NCBI RefSeq assembly: GCF_001543175.1
Contig: NZ_CP014161.1
Location: forward strand, 868,001 to 932,000
Source of the DNA: Aerococcus urinae
Lineage (GTDB): Bacteria; Bacillota; Bacilli; Lactobacillales; Aerococcaceae
Length of the DNA stretch: 64,000 nt
Direction: 5' to 3'
The notes beneath the pieces are model-generated. The model was given only the letters and a program-made list of their open reading frames with translations, searched no databases and was not told the DNA's origin. Position 1 is the stretch's first letter; each line of letters starts with the position of its first letter. Of the stretch, positions 42,806 to 53,954 are shown in pieces. Made by a program: the position numbers and the translations under genes.

Positions 42806-44596
42806 ATGCAGATTGAGCAAGATTTAGAAAAATATTTTGGCTATAAAACTTTTCGTCCTGGACAAAAGGAACTTATTGAGAGTATTTTGACTGGTCGCGA
42901 TAGTTTGGGGATTCTACCCACTGGCGGGGGCAAATCAATTTGCTATCAATTACCTGCTTTAATCTTACCTGGTATTACTTTAGTAATCTCTCCTTTAATA
43001 TCATTAATGAAGGACCAAGTAGATAGTCTTAACGAGCATGGTATTCATAGTGTTTATCTCAACTCCAGTCTATCCAGTGAAGATTATTTTGCTGTGCTGG
43101 ATAGGATTAACTCTGGACAAGTCAAGCTGATTTATGTATCACCAGAAAGATTAAAGAGCGAGTCTTTTCTACAATTAGCTAATGACTTACCCTTAGATCA
43201 AATAGCCATTGATGAAGCCCACTGTGTTTCCCAATGGGGACACGACTTTAGAGCCTCTTACCGAGAAATTGCTACTTTTATTGATCAATTAAGTGAGCGG
43301 CCAGTCGTTTCTGCCTTTACAGCCACAGCTACCAATCGGGTTCAAGAGGATATTATTCATCAATTGGCTCTTGAGAACCCCTATGTCCTCATTAATTCCT
43401 TTGATCGTCCCAATCTGACCTTTGAGGTTATGGAACCAGAATCAAAGAAGAAGACTGTAATTGATTTAATAGATAAAGAAGAAGCAGCTATCATTTATGC
43501 TTCTTCTCGAAAAACTGTTGACCGTTTGAGTGAATGGTTAAGAGACCAAGGCCTACCGGTGAGCGCTTATCATGCGGGAATGAGTCCAGCAGACCGTATG
43601 GCTTCGCAAAATGACTTCATCTATGAGCGTACTAATATTATTGTGGCAACCAATGCCTTTGGGATGGGAATTGATAAACCTGATGTTCGGCAGGTGATCC
43701 ATTACAACTTGCCCACTAATTTAGAGAGTTACTACCAAGAAGCAGGCCGGGCAGGCAGAGACGGCTTGCCGGCTAGAGCTATTCTTCTCTACAGCCCCAA
43801 GGATATCTTGACCGCAAAATTTTTGATTAGTCAAAGCAATGATCCCACTAGTGAAGGTCGCTTAAATGATATGATTAATTATGCAACGACCTCTTCCTGC
43901 TTGAGACAACACATTTTAGCCTACTTCGGTCAGGAAGCTCCTGACCATTGCCAAAATTGCTCCAATTGTTTGCAGCAAGTCAAAAAGGTTGATGTCAGCC
44001 GAGAAGGACAAATGATCCTCTCTTGTATTGTTAGAATGGCTTATCCTTATGGCATGACCCTAGTCACAGATGTCTTAAAAGGAAAAAAACTTCAAAAAAT
44101 TAAGGACAAACATTTTGACCAATTATCAACCTACGCTTTATTAAAAGATATGAATGTGCAAACAATTAAGAATATTATTTCTCAATTAATTTCTGAAGGG
44201 GCCTTGGCGGTTAATGAATATAAGGGACTTAGTCTTACGGAAAAGGCGCTCCCAATTCTAAAAGGAAATAAGTGCCTTTATATCAAAGAATCTGCCTATA
44301 TTCGATCAGAAAATAAAACGAAGATTAGTCAGAAAGCTCAATCACTGACTGATCATTTATCGCCAGAAGATGAAGAATTATTTGAAGCACTTCGTGAATT
44401 ACGCTATAGTTTAGCTAGTGAAGAAAATGTCCCTGCCTATATTATTTTTAATAACCAGAGTCTCCTTGATATGGTGGAAATAAAGCCTAAGAACTATCAG
44501 GAATTTCTTGATATTAGCGGAGTAGGTCCAGTAAAGGCAGATAAATATGCAGATGACTTCTGTCAGTTAATTGAAGATTTTGTAAGTATTAAATAA
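42806..44596 (+). CDS. recQ: ATP-dependent DNA helicase RecQ
   Basis: A 597-residue RecQ helicase, 3'-5' unwinding in recombination and repair. Walker A PTGGGKS with Lys43, the DEAH box at 136-139, the aromatic-rich loop SQWGHDFR right after it, the GRAGRDG motif, the RQC zinc site (Cys in SSCLRQHILAYFG...CQNCSNC) and a C-terminal HRDC domain (VEIKPKNYQEFLDISGVGPVKADKY) are all present. ATG at 42806 is preferred, with GGGAGG five to six bases upstream; an in-frame ATG nine codons earlier has no ribosome site. truB follows after 14 bases. Confidence 0.95.
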   Translation: MQIEQDLEKYFGYKTFRPGQKELIESILTGRDSLGILPTGGGKSICYQLPALILPGITLVISPLISLMKDQVDSLNEHGIHSVYLNSSLSSEDYFAVLDRINSGQVKLIYVSPERLKSESFLQLANDLPLDQIAIDEAHCVSQWGHDFRASYREIATFIDQLSERPVVSAFTATATNRVQEDIIHQLALENPYVLINSFDRPNLTFEVMEPESKKKTVIDLIDKEEAAIIYASSRKTVDRLSEWLRDQGLPVSAYHAGMSPADRMASQNDFIYERTNIIVATNAFGMGIDKPDVRQVIHYNLPTNLESYYQEAGRAGRDGLPARAILLYSPKDILTAKFLISQSNDPTSEGRLNDMINYATTSSCLRQHILAYFGQEAPDHCQNCSNCLQQVKKVDVSREGQMILSCIVRMAYPYGMTLVTDVLKGKKLQKIKDKHFDQLSTYALLKDMNVQTIKNIISQLISEGALAVNEYKGLSLTEKALPILKGNKCLYIKESAYIRSENKTKISQKAQSLTDHLSPEDEELFEALRELRYSLASEENVPAYIIFNNQSLLDMVEIKPKNYQEFLDISGVGPVKADKYADDFCQLIEDFVSIK

Positions 44597-44610
44597 TAGG
44601 AGGTGAAGCC

Positions 44611-45522
44611 ATGGATGGCATAATTCCTTTATGGAAGGAAAGAGGGATGACTAGTCACGATTGTGTCAATGCCTTACGTAAATTGTTAAAGACCAGACGG
44701 GTGGGCCATACCGGTACCTTGGATCCCAATGTGAGCGGCGTATTACCAATTTGTGTGAATAAGGCGACAAAAATGGCTAATTGGATCACTGATAAGGAAA
44801 AGGTCTATCAAGGAGAAATTACCCTAGGCTTTCAAACAGAAACAGAAGATTTGGACGGGGAAATTGTTCGTCAAACACCTGTCAAAGAAGCTGTCGATGG
44901 ACAGCTTATTCAAAAAGCTATGGATAGCATGTTAGGCACAATTACTCAAGTCCCTCCCATGTATTCTGCTGTCAAGGTCAATGGTCGTAAGCTATATGAA
45001 TATGCTCGCAAGGGTGAAGAAGTAGAGCGCCCTAAAAGAAAGGTTCAAGTTTATAAATTTGACTTAGTAGAGCCTTGTCTTTACGACAAAGACCAGCAAC
45101 TTCAAACCTTTCATTTCCGTGTTCGCTGTGGCAAGGGCACCTATGTGAGGACCCTAGCATCTGATCTAGGGAAAAAATTAGGCTTTGCTGCGACCATGAC
45201 CGACCTTACGCGCATAGCTTCTAGTCCCTTTACCCAATCACAATGCTTTACTTTATCTGAAATTGAAGATCAAATTAGTCAAGGAAAAAATGATTTTATT
45301 TTTCCCATCGATTTTTTGATCCAAGACTTAGCTCATATTGAGATTAGTGGCCAATTAGAAAAACTCGTCAGCAATGGAGCAGTTCTAAACAAAAATAATT
45401 TGGCCGAAGAACATCGAGACCAATTGCCGGTGGCTTTTTATGGCCAGCAAGGACTTATAGCTATTTATGGACAACATCCCAGTGATGAAGAACAAATGAA
45501 ACCGTTAAGAATGCTAATATAA
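44611..45522 (+). CDS. truB: tRNA pseudouridine(55) synthase
   Basis: A 303-residue TruB converting U55 in the T-loop of tRNAs to pseudouridine. Catalytic Asp38 lies in GHTGTLDPNVSGVLP; KVYQGEITLGFQTETEDLDGEI and RCGKGTYVRTLASDLG are conserved. AGGAGGTG precedes ATG. It lies right behind recQ and four bases before a possible ribF frame, so recQ-truB-ribF are probably co-transcribed. Confidence 0.96.
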   Translation: MDGIIPLWKERGMTSHDCVNALRKLLKTRRVGHTGTLDPNVSGVLPICVNKATKMANWITDKEKVYQGEITLGFQTETEDLDGEIVRQTPVKEAVDGQLIQKAMDSMLGTITQVPPMYSAVKVNGRKLYEYARKGEEVERPKRKVQVYKFDLVEPCLYDKDQQLQTFHFRVRCGKGTYVRTLASDLGKKLGFAATMTDLTRIASSPFTQSQCFTLSEIEDQISQGKNDFIFPIDFLIQDLAHIEISGQLEKLVSNGAVLNKNNLAEEHRDQLPVAFYGQQGLIAIYGQHPSDEEQMKPLRMLI

Positions 45523-45549
45523 CTGATGACTTTAACAATGAGGTGTCTT

Positions 45550-46506
45550 ATGCAAGTAATAACCATTCATCATCCCATAGACCAGAATCTTAAAAATAAT
45601 GAGGGCATCGTTTTAGCTTTGGGTTTTTTTGATGGCGTCCATCGTGGCCATCAAGCAGTGATTAAAGCTGCAAGGAAGGAAGCCTTCAAACGCAAGCTTC
45701 CATTAGCTGTGATGACATTTAATATTTCACCTTTAATTGTTAATCAAAACCTTCACCCTAATCAAATGAAGTACCTGACTCAAAATCAAGAAAAGATGCT
45801 TTTACTTGAGAAATTTGGGGTAGACCGGGTTTACTTAGTTGATTATACCAGCGCTTTTTCTAATCAAAGTCCTAAAGCTTTCGTGGATAATTATCTGGTT
45901 GGCTTAAATGCTAAGGTAGTTGTTGCGGGCTTCGATTATACCTATGGAGCTAAAGCCATAGCCAATATGAAAAACTTACCAGACTATGCTGAAGATCGCT
46001 TCAAAATTATTGAAGTCCCCGTATTGAATGAAAATAATAATAAAATTGCTTCCAAACATATTCGCAAGGAACTGACCGAGGGATCGCTGGAAGAAGCTAA
46101 CCAGGCTCTGGGCTATCCTTATTTCTTCCGTGGTTTAGTCATTAATGGCTTTAAACGTGGTCGTACCCTAGGCTTTCCAACGGCTAATATCTTTACCCAG
46201 GTCAGTACTTTAATTCCCAAAGTCGGTGTTTATTTGGTTCAATGTCAAATCAACCATCAGCTATTCTGGGGGATGGCTTCCATTGGATATAATGTCACTT
46301 TTGGTGATGATAATGACAAGACCATTGAAATTAACTTGTTTGATTTTGAGTCAGAAATTTATGGTGAAGAAATGCTGGTCTTTTGGTACGAATATTTACG
46401 AGGTGAAAAGAAGTTTTCCAGTGTAGAGGCTATGGTGGAACAGTTGAATCAAGATAAAAGTGACTGTCTAAGTCGTCTACAAAAATATGAAAATTATCAA
46501 AATTAA
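45550..46506 (+). CDS. ribF: Bifunctional riboflavin kinase / FAD synthetase
   Basis: A 318-residue RibF making FMN then FAD from riboflavin. The N-terminal nucleotidyltransferase half has GFFDGVHRGHQAV (about 25-37) and VVAGFDYTYGAKA; the C-terminal kinase half begins near 185 with GLVINGFKRGRTLGFPTANI. ATG at 45550 has GAGGTG nine bases upstream; an in-frame ATG eight codons earlier is less well placed. A terminator follows directly. Confidence 0.95.
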   Translation: MQVITIHHPIDQNLKNNEGIVLALGFFDGVHRGHQAVIKAARKEAFKRKLPLAVMTFNISPLIVNQNLHPNQMKYLTQNQEKMLLLEKFGVDRVYLVDYTSAFSNQSPKAFVDNYLVGLNAKVVVAGFDYTYGAKAIANMKNLPDYAEDRFKIIEVPVLNENNNKIASKHIRKELTEGSLEEANQALGYPYFFRGLVINGFKRGRTLGFPTANIFTQVSTLIPKVGVYLVQCQINHQLFWGMASIGYNVTFGDDNDKTIEINLFDFESEIYGEEMLVFWYEYLRGEKKFSSVEAMVEQLNQDKSDCLSRLQKYENYQN

Positions 46507-46513
46507 ATTCTCT

Positions 46514-46547
46514 AAAAGTTGGTGTCAATTTTGCCAACTTTTTTTAT
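46514..46547 (+). terminator. Rho-independent terminator after ribF
   Basis: AAAAGTTGG (46514-46522) pairs with CCAACTTTT (46534-46542), followed by a T run. The rest of the 301-base gap up to hrcA holds nothing recognisable until the heat-shock promoter. Confidence 0.9.
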
Positions 46548-46729
46548 TTTGTCATTTTTGTATGAGGCTAGGGACCGATCCAAGGTAAACGTTGAGTCGC
46601 TAGTAAGTCATCACTGCGTTACTACTAAGTAAGGGCTATCTATTAACTTTTCTATGAAATTGTTTTGCTAAAGGTCAAAATAGGAATTGGAATAACTAGG
46701 AAATTCTTTGAAAAACAGTTTGACTTTTA

Positions 46730-46758
46730 TTGACATATGCACTTAACCATGTTAGTAT
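46730..46758 (+). promoter_or_regulatory. Promoter of hrcA-grpE-dnaK-dnaJ operon
   Basis: Consensus TTGACA (46730-46735) and TAGTAT (46753-46758) with a 17-base spacer, a vegetative sigma-A type promoter directly upstream of a CIRCE-like element. Confidence 0.8.
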
Positions 46759-46767
46759 ATAGGTATG

Positions 46768-46794
46768 TTAGCAGAAGGAGCTGTCAAGTGCTAA
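46768..46794. promoter_or_regulatory. Degenerate CIRCE operator (HrcA binding site)
   Basis: TTAGCA (46768-46773) and TGCTAA (46789-46794) are the outer six bases of each CIRCE arm, with the exact 27-base total length of consensus TTAGCACTC-N9-GAGTGCTAA. The inner three bases of the left arm (GAA for CTC) and most of those of the right arm are altered. Location at the transcription start of hrcA supports the call. Confidence 0.75.
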
Positions 46795-46807
46795 AAGAGG
46801 TGATAAG

Positions 46808-47878
46808 ATGTTAAGTAAAAGACAGATTATTGTTTTAAAAGCGATTATTGACGCCTATAGTCAAAGTGAGGAACCGATTGGCTCTAAATCGATTCTAAAA
46901 CTGACTGGCCTTGAGGCAAGTTCTGCAACTATTAGAAATGATATGGCAAAACTTGAAAAACTTGATTTGATTAAAAAGATGCACTCTTCTTCCGGAAGAG
47001 TTCCCACTGAAGCCGGCTATCGTTTCTACATTAATTATATTCTTCCCAAGAACGGTGGAATTATCGATAGTGGATTAAGTGAAGCGGAAAATGAAAAGGT
47101 GAGTGAAATATTTCAATCACCTTACTTGGCCTTAGATGAAATTGTCAATCGCTCAACTGAACTTTTAGCTGAGCTAACTAACTATGTGGCGATTTCTTTA
47201 GGACCTGACGCTTACCATTATCATTTAGCTGGCTTTCGCTTTGTACCGGTAACTAGCCGGCAAGTGATGCTTGTCTTAGTGACAGAAGAAGGAACAGTGG
47301 AAACGCAAATCTATCGTTTGCCAGACAGTGTATCTATGGAAGCTTTAGAGGATATGGCAAATATTATTAACCGTGATTTAATTGGTTTAAGTCTTCCTAG
47401 CGTTCTTGTACGCCTTAAAAGTAACTATATGTCCTATTTTGATGAATCAATTCGACGTTTACTTTATGAAGGAAGTATAATCGAAGATTTACTTAAAAAA
47501 ATGGATGCCTCACGCGTCTTTGTTAAAGGTAAGGCAAATCTTTATAACCATCTCTATCAAAGTGATGCTTATCAACAGGTAGAGAATTTAAACCGTCTAT
47601 TTGCTAATCCTAACTTATTAGATACACTCATTGATCCGGGTGATCAAGGGATTCAAGTGAAGGTGGGTAAGGATATGCAGGCTGATGGCCTCAATCATTT
47701 ATCTATTATGGCTACCAATTTTGTTGGTGGTAATAATGACCAACAAACGATTTCTGTGGCTATTCTCGGCCCAGAAAATATGTCTTACCTGCGTATGGCT
47801 CAACTATTTCAAGGTGTGAGACTACAGCTCAATCACTATATCGATTCATATTATAAAAATGATAAAGAGGAGGGGTAA
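46808..47878 (+). CDS. hrcA: Heat-inducible transcription repressor HrcA
   Basis: A 356-residue HrcA. N-terminal winged helix with LSKRQIIVLKAIIDAYSQSEEPIGSKSI and ATIRNDMAKLEKL, then the linker motif HSSSGRVPTEAGYRFY near residues 59-74, then the GAF-like and dimer regions. It binds CIRCE and is held active by GroEL; here it leads the operon it represses. AAAGAGGTG precedes ATG. Confidence 0.96.
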   Translation: MLSKRQIIVLKAIIDAYSQSEEPIGSKSILKLTGLEASSATIRNDMAKLEKLDLIKKMHSSSGRVPTEAGYRFYINYILPKNGGIIDSGLSEAENEKVSEIFQSPYLALDEIVNRSTELLAELTNYVAISLGPDAYHYHLAGFRFVPVTSRQVMLVLVTEEGTVETQIYRLPDSVSMEALEDMANIINRDLIGLSLPSVLVRLKSNYMSYFDESIRRLLYEGSIIEDLLKKMDASRVFVKGKANLYNHLYQSDAYQQVENLNRLFANPNLLDTLIDPGDQGIQVKVGKDMQADGLNHLSIMATNFVGGNNDQQTISVAILGPENMSYLRMAQLFQGVRLQLNHYIDSYYKNDKEEG

Positions 47879-47882
47879 ACAG

Positions 47883-48551
47883 ATGAGCAAAGTTCATGAT
47901 AAGAACAATCAGGATGTTGACCCAGAAAATATACATGAAGATGAAAAGTCAGTCCAGGATAAAAACAAGGCTCAAGATTTGGAACAAAATCAAAATAATA
48001 AAGCCGATGTCGATAAGGATAATGAGTCAGAAAACCTGGCTGATGATGAGAAAAATAAAATCGCAGATGAAGATAAAGAAGTCCATGAGAATGATAAAGA
48101 TAGTGAACTTCAAAGTATAAAGAAAGAACTTGAAGAAAAAAATGATCAAATTCTTCGCTTATCTGCGGAAATTAAGAATATTCAAAGAAGAAATAATAAG
48201 GAAAGACAAGATGCTGCGAAGTACCGTTCCCAACATTTAGCTGAAAAACTCTTAGGTGCAGTTGATAACTTAGAACGGGCCTTGACTATTGAAGCAGATG
48301 ATGAAGCGAGTCGCAGTATGAAACGCGGCATTGAAATGGTATTGGAAAGTATTCAAAGTGCCTTTAATGATGAAGAAATTAAAGCGATTGATCCTAAAGG
48401 CGAAAAGTTCGATCCTAACTTCCACCAATCTGTTTCATCTGTTCCTGCCAATGATGGTCAAGAATCAGATACTATAGTTGAAGTCTATCAAAAAGGCTAT
48501 GTCATCAAAGACCGTGTCTTAAGACCAGCTATGGTAGTCGTTGCACAATAA
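47883..48551 (+). CDS. grpE: Nucleotide exchange factor GrpE
   Basis: A 222-residue GrpE that releases ADP from DnaK. The first 75 or so residues are unusually long, charged and rich in Asp/Asn/Lys/Glu with no fold signature; a coiled coil follows (LKKELEEKNDQILRLSAEIKNIQRR region), then the conserved beta domain (GEKFDPNFHQSV...VYQKGYVIKDRVLRPAMVVV). AGAGGAGGGG supports ATG at 47883, four bases after the hrcA stop. Confidence 0.95.
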   Translation: MSKVHDKNNQDVDPENIHEDEKSVQDKNKAQDLEQNQNNKADVDKDNESENLADDEKNKIADEDKEVHENDKDSELQSIKKELEEKNDQILRLSAEIKNIQRRNNKERQDAAKYRSQHLAEKLLGAVDNLERALTIEADDEASRSMKRGIEMVLESIQSAFNDEEIKAIDPKGEKFDPNFHQSVSSVPANDGQESDTIVEVYQKGYVIKDRVLRPAMVVVAQ

Positions 48552-48569
48552 TAAAAAAGGAGATAATAA

Positions 48570-50393
<1,824 letters not shown>

Positions 50394-50408
50394 TCGACTA
50401 TAGTAGGC

Positions 50409-50434
50409 TTGTCCCTGTCTTAAGGCAGGGACAA
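50409..50434 (+). other. Strong hairpin without U tract between dnaK and dnaJ
   Basis: TTGTCCCTG (50409-50417) pairs perfectly with CAGGGACAA (50426-50434) around an eight-base loop. No T run follows, so it looks like an mRNA processing or stabilising element rather than a terminator. Confidence 0.6.
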
Positions 50435-50464
50435 ACTATTGTATCGAGGATAAGGGGGTAAAAT

Positions 50465-51625
50465 ATGGCTAAAGGAGATTACTATGACATTTTAGGTGTC
50501 AGTAAAGACGCCAGCCAGAAAGATATCAAGCGTGCTTACCGTAAACTAGCAAAAAAATACCATCCTGACTTAAACCATGATCCCGGTGCTGAAGAAAAAT
50601 ATAAAGAAGTAACGGAAGCATATGAAGTTTTAAGTGATGAAAACAAACGAAAACAATACGATCAGTTTGGTCATGCTGGTGCAAATGGTGGCTTCGGTGG
50701 CTTTGGCAATGGAAGTTATCAATCTTACTCAGGACAAGGTTTCTCTGGCTTTGAAGATATCTTTGATCAGTTCTTTGGTGGTCAAGGTGGCTTCGGTGGC
50801 TTTGGCTCGTCTGCTAGTCAACGGTCTAGGACTGCACCTCGCCGTGGGGACGACTTACAATACACCATGGATTTAAGCTTTGAAGAAGCAATCTTTGGTA
50901 AAGAAGAAACCATTTCCTATAAACGCGAAGAAGCTTGCCAGGTTTGTGAAGGCTCTGGTGCTAAGCCGGGAACGTCCAAGAAAACTTGTCCAACCTGTAA
51001 TGGCCAAGGGGTAGTTCAACAAGTAAGAAATACCCCATTTGGACAAATGGCTAGTCAAACCACCTGTAGCCAGTGTCAAGGTGAAGGTAAGATTATCGAA
51101 GACCCATGTACTAATTGCCAAGGAAGCGGTCGAGAAGAGAAGACCCATACGGTTAAAGTGAAGGTTCCAGCCGGTGTAGAAGATGGGCAATCGATACGTC
51201 TTTCCGGACAAGGTTCAGCTGGCTACAATAAGGGGCCAGCCGGTGACCTCTATGTGGTCTTCCGGGTAGCTAAAAGTAATATCTTCCAAAGAAAAGGGTC
51301 GCAAATCAGTATTGACTTGCCTCTAAACTTTGCCCAAGCTGCTCTGGGTGATGAAGTTGAGGTTCCAACCGTTCACGGCAAAGTGAACCTTAAAATTCCT
51401 GCTGGTACACAAAGTGGCGATACCATCCGTTTACGTGGCAAAGGCGCCCCAGTATTAAACCGTGACCGCAATGGAGACCAATTGGTCAATATTAAGATCA
51501 TTACACCTAAACATCTCAATGACAAACAAAAGGCAGCTCTTCGCGACTATGCTAAGGCATCAGGGAATAATGTCACTGAAGAAGAGAAGAATTTCTTTGA
51601 TAAAATTAAAGATGCCTTTTCATAA
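50465..51625 (+). CDS. dnaJ: Chaperone DnaJ (Hsp40)
   Basis: A 386-residue type I Hsp40. The J domain covers about residues 3-70 with HPD in [10 protein letters not shown], a Gly/Phe-rich region follows (about 75-120), and the zinc region has four CxxCxGxG repeats ([32 protein letters not shown]). It stimulates DnaK ATP hydrolysis and delivers clients. AAGGGGGT precedes ATG; a strong terminator follows. Confidence 0.97.
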   Translation: MAKGDYYDILGVSKDASQKDIKRAYRKLAKKYHPDLNHDPGAEEKYKEVTEAYEVLSDENKRKQYDQFGHAGANGGFGGFGNGSYQSYSGQGFSGFEDIFDQFFGGQGGFGGFGSSASQRSRTAPRRGDDLQYTMDLSFEEAIFGKEETISYKREEACQVCEGSGAKPGTSKKTCPTCNGQGVVQQVRNTPFGQMASQTTCSQCQGEGKIIEDPCTNCQGSGREEKTHTVKVKVPAGVEDGQSIRLSGQGSAGYNKGPAGDLYVVFRVAKSNIFQRKGSQISIDLPLNFAQAALGDEVEVPTVHGKVNLKIPAGTQSGDTIRLRGKGAPVLNRDRNGDQLVNIKIITPKHLNDKQKAALRDYAKASGNNVTEEEKNFFDKIKDAFS

Positions 51626-51664
51626 GCAAATGAGGTTGAACTTTTTAACTGATTTTAGTCATCT

Positions 51665-51704
51665 AAAAACCGTAATCTTCTGCCTAGGAAGGTTACGGTT
51701 TTTG
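51665..51704 (+). terminator. Rho-independent terminator after dnaJ
   Basis: AAAAACCGTAA with CTTC (51665-51680) pairs with GGAAG and TTACGGTTTTT (51688-51703), giving a long stem ending in T residues. Confidence 0.92.
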
Positions 51705-51770
51705 CTCTAGCTTTACTAGAACTTTTTTAACGCTTTGTTTTAGATATCATCTGATCTCTGGATGGCTATA

Positions 51771-51779
51771 TGTTATAAT
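51771..51779 (+). promoter_or_regulatory. Extended -10 upstream of lepA
   Basis: TGTTATAAT, about 45 bases before the lepA start, with no clear -35; the same nine bases as at the recQ promoter. Confidence 0.5.
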
Positions 51780-51824
51780 GAAGGGTGAACTCTTTATAGA
51801 TTAGATAAGGAAGTGAGCAAACGA

Positions 51825-53663
51825 GTGACAAAAGCAATTGATATGAATGATTTAAAAGAAAGACAGAAACGCATTAGAAATTTTTCGATTGTGGCCCATA
51901 TTGACCACGGTAAGTCAACCTTAGCTGACCGTATTTTGCAAAAAACTGGGACGGTTTCTGACCGGGAAATGCATGATCAACTACTAGATTCCATGGATTT
52001 AGAGCAAGAACGTGGCATCACTATTAAACTAAATGCCGTTGAATTAGAGTACCAAGCAGAAGATGGCCAAGAATATATCTTCCATTTGATCGATACTCCT
52101 GGACACGTCGATTTTGCCTATGAAGTATCACGGAGTCTGCAAGCCTGTGAAGGGGCGCTTTTGGTGGTTGATGCGGCTCAGGGGATTGAAGCTCAAACTT
52201 TGGCAAATGCTTATTTAGCAGTGGATAATGATTTAGAGTTAGTGCCAGTCATCAATAAGATCGATCTACCTGCAGCTAATCCTGAATATGTCAGAACTGA
52301 AATTGAGGATATTATTGGTATTGATGCCAGCGAGGCGGTCTTGTGTAGTGCTAAGACTGGGATTGGTATTGAGGAAATCCTGGAACAAATTGTAACTAAA
52401 ATACCTGCTCCCCAAGGGGATATCGAAGCACCTCTCCAGGCATTGATTTTCGACTCCGTCTATGATTCTTATCGGGGAGTCGTTTTGAGTGTGCGAATTG
52501 AAAACGGCATAGTAAAACCTGGCGATACCATTGAATTGATGAGTAATGGTAAGCAGTTTGATGTCACTGACCTAGGAATTATGTCGCCTCACCCCATTAG
52601 TCGGGATTATTTAATGGCAGGGGATGTTGGCTATATTACTGCAAGTATCAAGACTATCCAAGATACTAAGGTGGGCGATACTGTGACTTTAGCGGATCGT
52701 CCTGCAGCAGAAGCTTTACCTGGTTATCGTCCCATGATGCCTATGGTATATAGTGGTCTATATCCGGTAGATTCTGCTGATTATGTTGCGCTTAGAGAAG
52801 CCTTAGAAAAGCTGCAATTAAATGACGCCTCTCTAACCTTTGAGCCGGAATCTTCTCAAGCTTTAGGTTTTGGCTATCGGTGTGGTTTCTTAGGTATGCT
52901 CCATATGGATGTTACTCAAGAACGACTCGAACGTGATTTCAATCTTGATTTAATCATGACTGCACCATCGGTTATTTACCATGTTTATAAAACCGATGGG
53001 GAAATGGTAGAAGTCTCCAATCCTTCTGAAATGCCAGATAATACCCAAATTGATTGGATTGAAGAGCCTTACGTCCGTGCTGAAATTATGGTACCTAAGG
53101 ATTTTGTTGGAAATGTCATGGAACTTGCCCAACAAAAGCGAGGGAATTTTATCAACATGGAATACCTGGATGATATTCGAGTAAACATTATTTATGAAAT
53201 GCCCCTGAATGAAGTGATTTTTGACTTCTTTGACCGTCTAAAATCCGGCACCAAGGGCTATGCTTCGCTTGACTATCAACTGATTGGTTATCAAAAGAGC
53301 AATTTAGTCAAACTCGATATCTTACTGAGCGGAGAACCTGTCGACGCCTTGAGTACTATCGTCCACCGTGATTTTGCCTATGATCGCGGGCGTAAACTAG
53401 CCGAAAAATTAAAAGAAGTGATTCCCCGGCAAATGTTTGAAGTGCCTGTTCAAGCAGCTATTGGCAATAAAATTATTGCCCGTACCACGATCAAAGCTTA
53501 CCGAAAAGATGTTACTGCCAAGTTATACGGTGGGGACGTCACCAGAAGACAGAAGCTGTTGAAGAAACAAAAAGAAGGTAAGAAGCGCATGAAGGCAGTA
53601 GGATCTGTTGAAGTGCCTCAGGAAGCCTTCCTGGCCATCTTGGATATGGATGATGAGAAATAG
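51825..53663 (+). CDS. lepA: Elongation factor 4 (LepA), ribosomal back-translocase GTPase
   Basis: A 612-residue translational GTPase. AHIDHGKST (G1), DTPGHVDF (G3) and NKIDLPAA (G4) are intact, and the C-terminal LepA-specific domain with [29 protein letters not shown] ends the protein. It remodels stalled ribosomes, especially at high ionic strength. Start codon choice is uncertain: GTG at 51825 has AAGGAAG about eleven bases upstream; GTG at 51813 is too close to it, and ATG at 51843 lacks a ribosome site. Confidence 0.95.
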   Translation: MTKAIDMNDLKERQKRIRNFSIVAHIDHGKSTLADRILQKTGTVSDREMHDQLLDSMDLEQERGITIKLNAVELEYQAEDGQEYIFHLIDTPGHVDFAYEVSRSLQACEGALLVVDAAQGIEAQTLANAYLAVDNDLELVPVINKIDLPAANPEYVRTEIEDIIGIDASEAVLCSAKTGIGIEEILEQIVTKIPAPQGDIEAPLQALIFDSVYDSYRGVVLSVRIENGIVKPGDTIELMSNGKQFDVTDLGIMSPHPISRDYLMAGDVGYITASIKTIQDTKVGDTVTLADRPAAEALPGYRPMMPMVYSGLYPVDSADYVALREALEKLQLNDASLTFEPESSQALGFGYRCGFLGMLHMDVTQERLERDFNLDLIMTAPSVIYHVYKTDGEMVEVSNPSEMPDNTQIDWIEEPYVRAEIMVPKDFVGNVMELAQQKRGNFINMEYLDDIRVNIIYEMPLNEVIFDFFDRLKSGTKGYASLDYQLIGYQKSNLVKLDILLSGEPVDALSTIVHRDFAYDRGRKLAEKLKEVIPRQMFEVPVQAAIGNKIIARTTIKAYRKDVTAKLYGGDVTRRQKLLKKQKEGKKRMKAVGSVEVPQEAFLAILDMDDEK

Positions 53664-53670
53664 AGTTAAA

Positions 53671-53700
53671 GAAAAAAGACTGCTTGGGCGGTCTTTTTTC
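53671..53700 (+). terminator. Rho-independent terminator after lepA
   Basis: GAAAAAAGAC (53671-53680) and GTCTTTTTTC (53691-53700) are perfect inverted arms around a ten-base loop, with the T run in the right arm. Confidence 0.88.
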
Positions 53701-53732
53701 ACATGAAGAATTAAACTTGAGGAGGCTAAATT

Positions 53733-53954
53733 TTGGATTTAAAAATTATTCACACTGAAGAGGGGCCTGCTTTACTGCTGCCAAATGAAGAAATATTTAA
53801 AGAATATAGTCAATGGACTTTAAAGGAAAATGACGACCAAGAAGATAGCTTTATTTTACTCCCTCGGGTAGATAACCCTTATCGTCATGCTTGTGATGGG
53901 GAATTTTACCTGGGAGAGGCCTGGGATGATTACGATCATAAGGAGGTGGACTGA
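53733..53954 (+). CDS. MazE-like antitoxin
   Basis: A 73-residue acidic protein preceding a MazF-type toxin gene. Residues 1-45 (DLKIIHTEEGPALLLPNEEIFKEY) resemble a divergent MazE/AbrB swapped-hairpin domain; residues 49-73 are strongly acidic with GEFYLGEAWDDYDHKE, like the MazF-binding tails of MazE proteins. Start is TTG at 53733 with GAGGAGG eight bases upstream; no ATG is available. Its last base overlaps the toxin start region, so the two are translationally coupled. Family assignment leans on the partner; confidence moderate. Confidence 0.72.
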   Translation: MDLKIIHTEEGPALLLPNEEIFKEYSQWTLKENDDQEDSFILLPRVDNPYRHACDGEFYLGEAWDDYDHKEVD

